Shown here in pieces: positions 5,016-6,259 of a DNA stretch of 6,259 bases (position 1 is its first letter; each line of letters starts with the position of its first letter). The position numbers and the translations under genes were made by a program. Location: contig CAMWMM010000305.1 in NCBI GenBank assembly GCA_947175285.1, positions 1 to 6,259 on the forward strand, in the 5' to 3' direction. This DNA comes from an uncultured Lachnospiraceae bacterium (GTDB lineage Bacteria; Bacillota_A; Clostridia; Lachnospirales; Lachnospiraceae). The notes beneath the pieces are model-generated. The model searched no databases. It was not told the DNA's origin and worked only from the letters and a program-made list of their open reading frames with translations.

Positions 5016-6259
5016 TTGAAGAAAATTATCGCGGAAATCGGAAATAGTATTTTGACAGCTTATTTTCTTGTGATGATGGCAGTATATCCGTTTTATATCA
5101 AAAACGGTTATCGCGAAATCGGCAATGAAAAATATTATTTTTTTCGCAATATCAGCCTTGTAATGGTCGGAATGATGATTATAATTGCAGTGTGTATATT
5201 CTTACTGCAAAGAAAAGAAGTATCCGTTACGGCGCATTATAAAAGAATGTCCGTTACAGACTGGTTTGTGTATGGGTATTTTATTTCGATTCTTCTTTCT
5301 TATTTGTTTTCGTCCTTTAGAAAAGAGGCGCTCTGGGGTGCGCGCGGCTGGTATATGGGCTTTGTCAGTCAACTGATACTGGCTGCCGTTTATTTTTTCT
5401 TTTCCCGTTTTTTCAGGTGGAATGAAAAATGGCTGTATACGGTACTATTGGCATCAGGGATAATATTTTTACTTGGTATCTTAAACAGATATTCTATCTA
5501 TCCTCTCACAATAAGCGGTCAGACACCGGTGTTTATTTCCACGCTTGGCAATATTAATTGGTTTTGCGGTTATTGGGCGGTGATATACCCGCTTGGGGTT
5601 TTGTTTTACCGGAATAGCAGGAAGGGATATGAGCGGCTGGCGGCGGGTATTTATGTTATACTTGCTTTTCTTATCGGTGTGGTACAAGGCAGCAGCAGCG
5701 CCTACCTTTCCCTTGCAGGGATGTTTCTTTTTTTGTTCTGCATTTCTTTTCAGGAAAATACGGCAATGCAGCGTTTTTTTGAAATATGTATTTTGTTTGC
5801 GGCATCCTGTCAGATAGCAAGGCTTCTTCGGTATCTGCCGGGCTTTGCCATTAATTATGAAAATGAGCTTGGAGCGGTGTTTACAGATTCCAACGTAACT
5901 GTGTATGCAGGAATGATTGCTCTTATTCTTTATCTGTGGTTTTGTTATCTGGTAAAACAAAAAGATATGCAGATTGCAGAATATAAGAAGATACGGAATG
6001 TGGTTCTGTTTTTAGTTTTCATATTATTGGCAGGCTATTTTGTACTTTTAATTGCAAACACCTGTATTCCCGGAGGAATATTTGGATTAGCGGGCATACC
6101 GTTTTTTACATTTAATGATGAATGGGCAAGTGCCAGAGGCGCAACATGGTCGATTGGAATGCAGGCATACCGCAGTATGACGCCGTTACATAAACTGATA
6201 GGAATAGGGCCGGATTGTTTTGCAGAGTACATTTACGCCGTGCCGAAAATAGCGACAAG
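5016..6259 (+). CDS. O-antigen ligase/polymerase-like membrane protein, 3' end missing
   Basis: The reading frame is open from TTG 5016 to the window edge, giving 414 residues without a stop. It is a polytopic membrane protein with hydrophobic segments near residues 11-28, 45-64, 84-99, 115-132, 139-155, 185-198, 209-245, 255-275, 295-313 and 328-349. Between them lie STLGNINWFCGYW (175-187), and after the last helix a large extracytoplasmic loop starts, with ASARGATWSIGMQAYRSM (371-388) and IGIGPDCF (395-402). The R-G-x-x-W pattern followed by a GxGPD motif is characteristic of the WaaL/RfaL O-antigen ligase and Wzy polymerase superfamily, which join or polymerise lipid-linked glycans outside the cytoplasmic membrane. 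A Gram-positive host lacks lipopolysaccharide, so the acceptor is probably a cell-wall or capsular glycan or a protein; this is inferred. It is spaced 31 bp after the AI-2E-family gene and probably co-transcribed. Confidence 0.85.
   Translation, partial: MKKIIAEIGNSILTAYFLVMMAVYPFYIKNGYREIGNEKYYFFRNISLVMVGMMIIIAVCIFLLQRKEVSVTAHYKRMSVTDWFVYGYFISILLSYLFSSFRKEALWGARGWYMGFVSQLILAAVYFFFSRFFRWNEKWLYTVLLASGIIFLLGILNRYSIYPLTISGQTPVFISTLGNINWFCGYWAVIYPLGVLFYRNSRKGYERLAAGIYVILAFLIGVVQGSSSAYLSLAGMFLFLFCISFQENTAMQRFFEICILFAASCQIARLLRYLPGFAINYENELGAVFTDSNVTVYAGMIALILYLWFCYLVKQKDMQIAEYKKIRNVVLFLVFILLAGYFVLLIANTCIPGGIFGLAGIPFFTFNDEWASARGATWSIGMQAYRSMTPLHKLIGIGPDCFAEYIYAVPKIAT

Noticed and set aside
5481..5960. 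159-residue minus-strand frame opposite the O-antigen ligase-like gene
   Set aside because: Its translation is rich in Lys, His and Cys with no recognisable motif, and the opposite strand codes for a convincing multi-helix membrane protein through the whole interval. It is an antisense shadow.
6035..6232. Short minus-strand frame near the right edge, and other short frames inside the kinase and membrane genes
   Set aside because: They lie wholly within well-supported genes in other frames, have no motifs, and lack a credible independent role.

Overview
The window looks like a chromosomal segment of a low-to-mid-GC, Gram-positive anaerobe of the Clostridia, most likely Lachnospiraceae. The evidence is a reverse-order rubrerythrin next to a PerR-type regulator, strong AGGAGG-type ribosome binding sites, three TTG starts, and protein sequences of Lachnospiraceae character. 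This placement comes from protein style only; no database search was possible.

The window has two divergent blocks separated by a regulatory region of about 200 bp. The left block (1-734, minus strand) is a peroxide/oxygen defence pair: perR, followed downstream by the start of a rubrerythrin gene that runs off the left edge. perR carries every regulatory metal ligand and all four structural zinc cysteines of Bacillus PerR at identical spacing. It probably starts at a TTG rather than the first in-frame ATG, because that ATG overlaps the Shine-Dalgarno. Its promoter is clear: TTGACT, a 16-nt spacer and TGaTATACT. Two overlapping palindromes on the -10 and start site make a strong candidate autoregulatory operator.

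The right block (950-6259, plus strand) is a tightly packed run of five genes: a membrane histidine kinase, an OmpR/PhoB-type response regulator (ATGA overlap), an RluA-family pseudouridine synthase (TAATG overlap), an AI-2E transporter (PerM/YtvI-like) family membrane protein, and an O-antigen ligase/polymerase-like membrane protein cut off by the right edge. The first three are almost certainly co-transcribed and translationally coupled. The last two follow after 77 and 31 bp and may be read through. The block couples a signal-transduction pair to an RNA-modifying enzyme and to envelope-type membrane proteins. The signal and the regulon are not visible from sequence.

No RNA genes, mobile elements, CRISPR arrays or tRNAs were seen. 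No wholly new system is evident. The best points for follow-up are the perR operator, the perR start, the kinase-regulator-pseudouridine synthase coupling, and the repeat-rich junction at 3804-3900.
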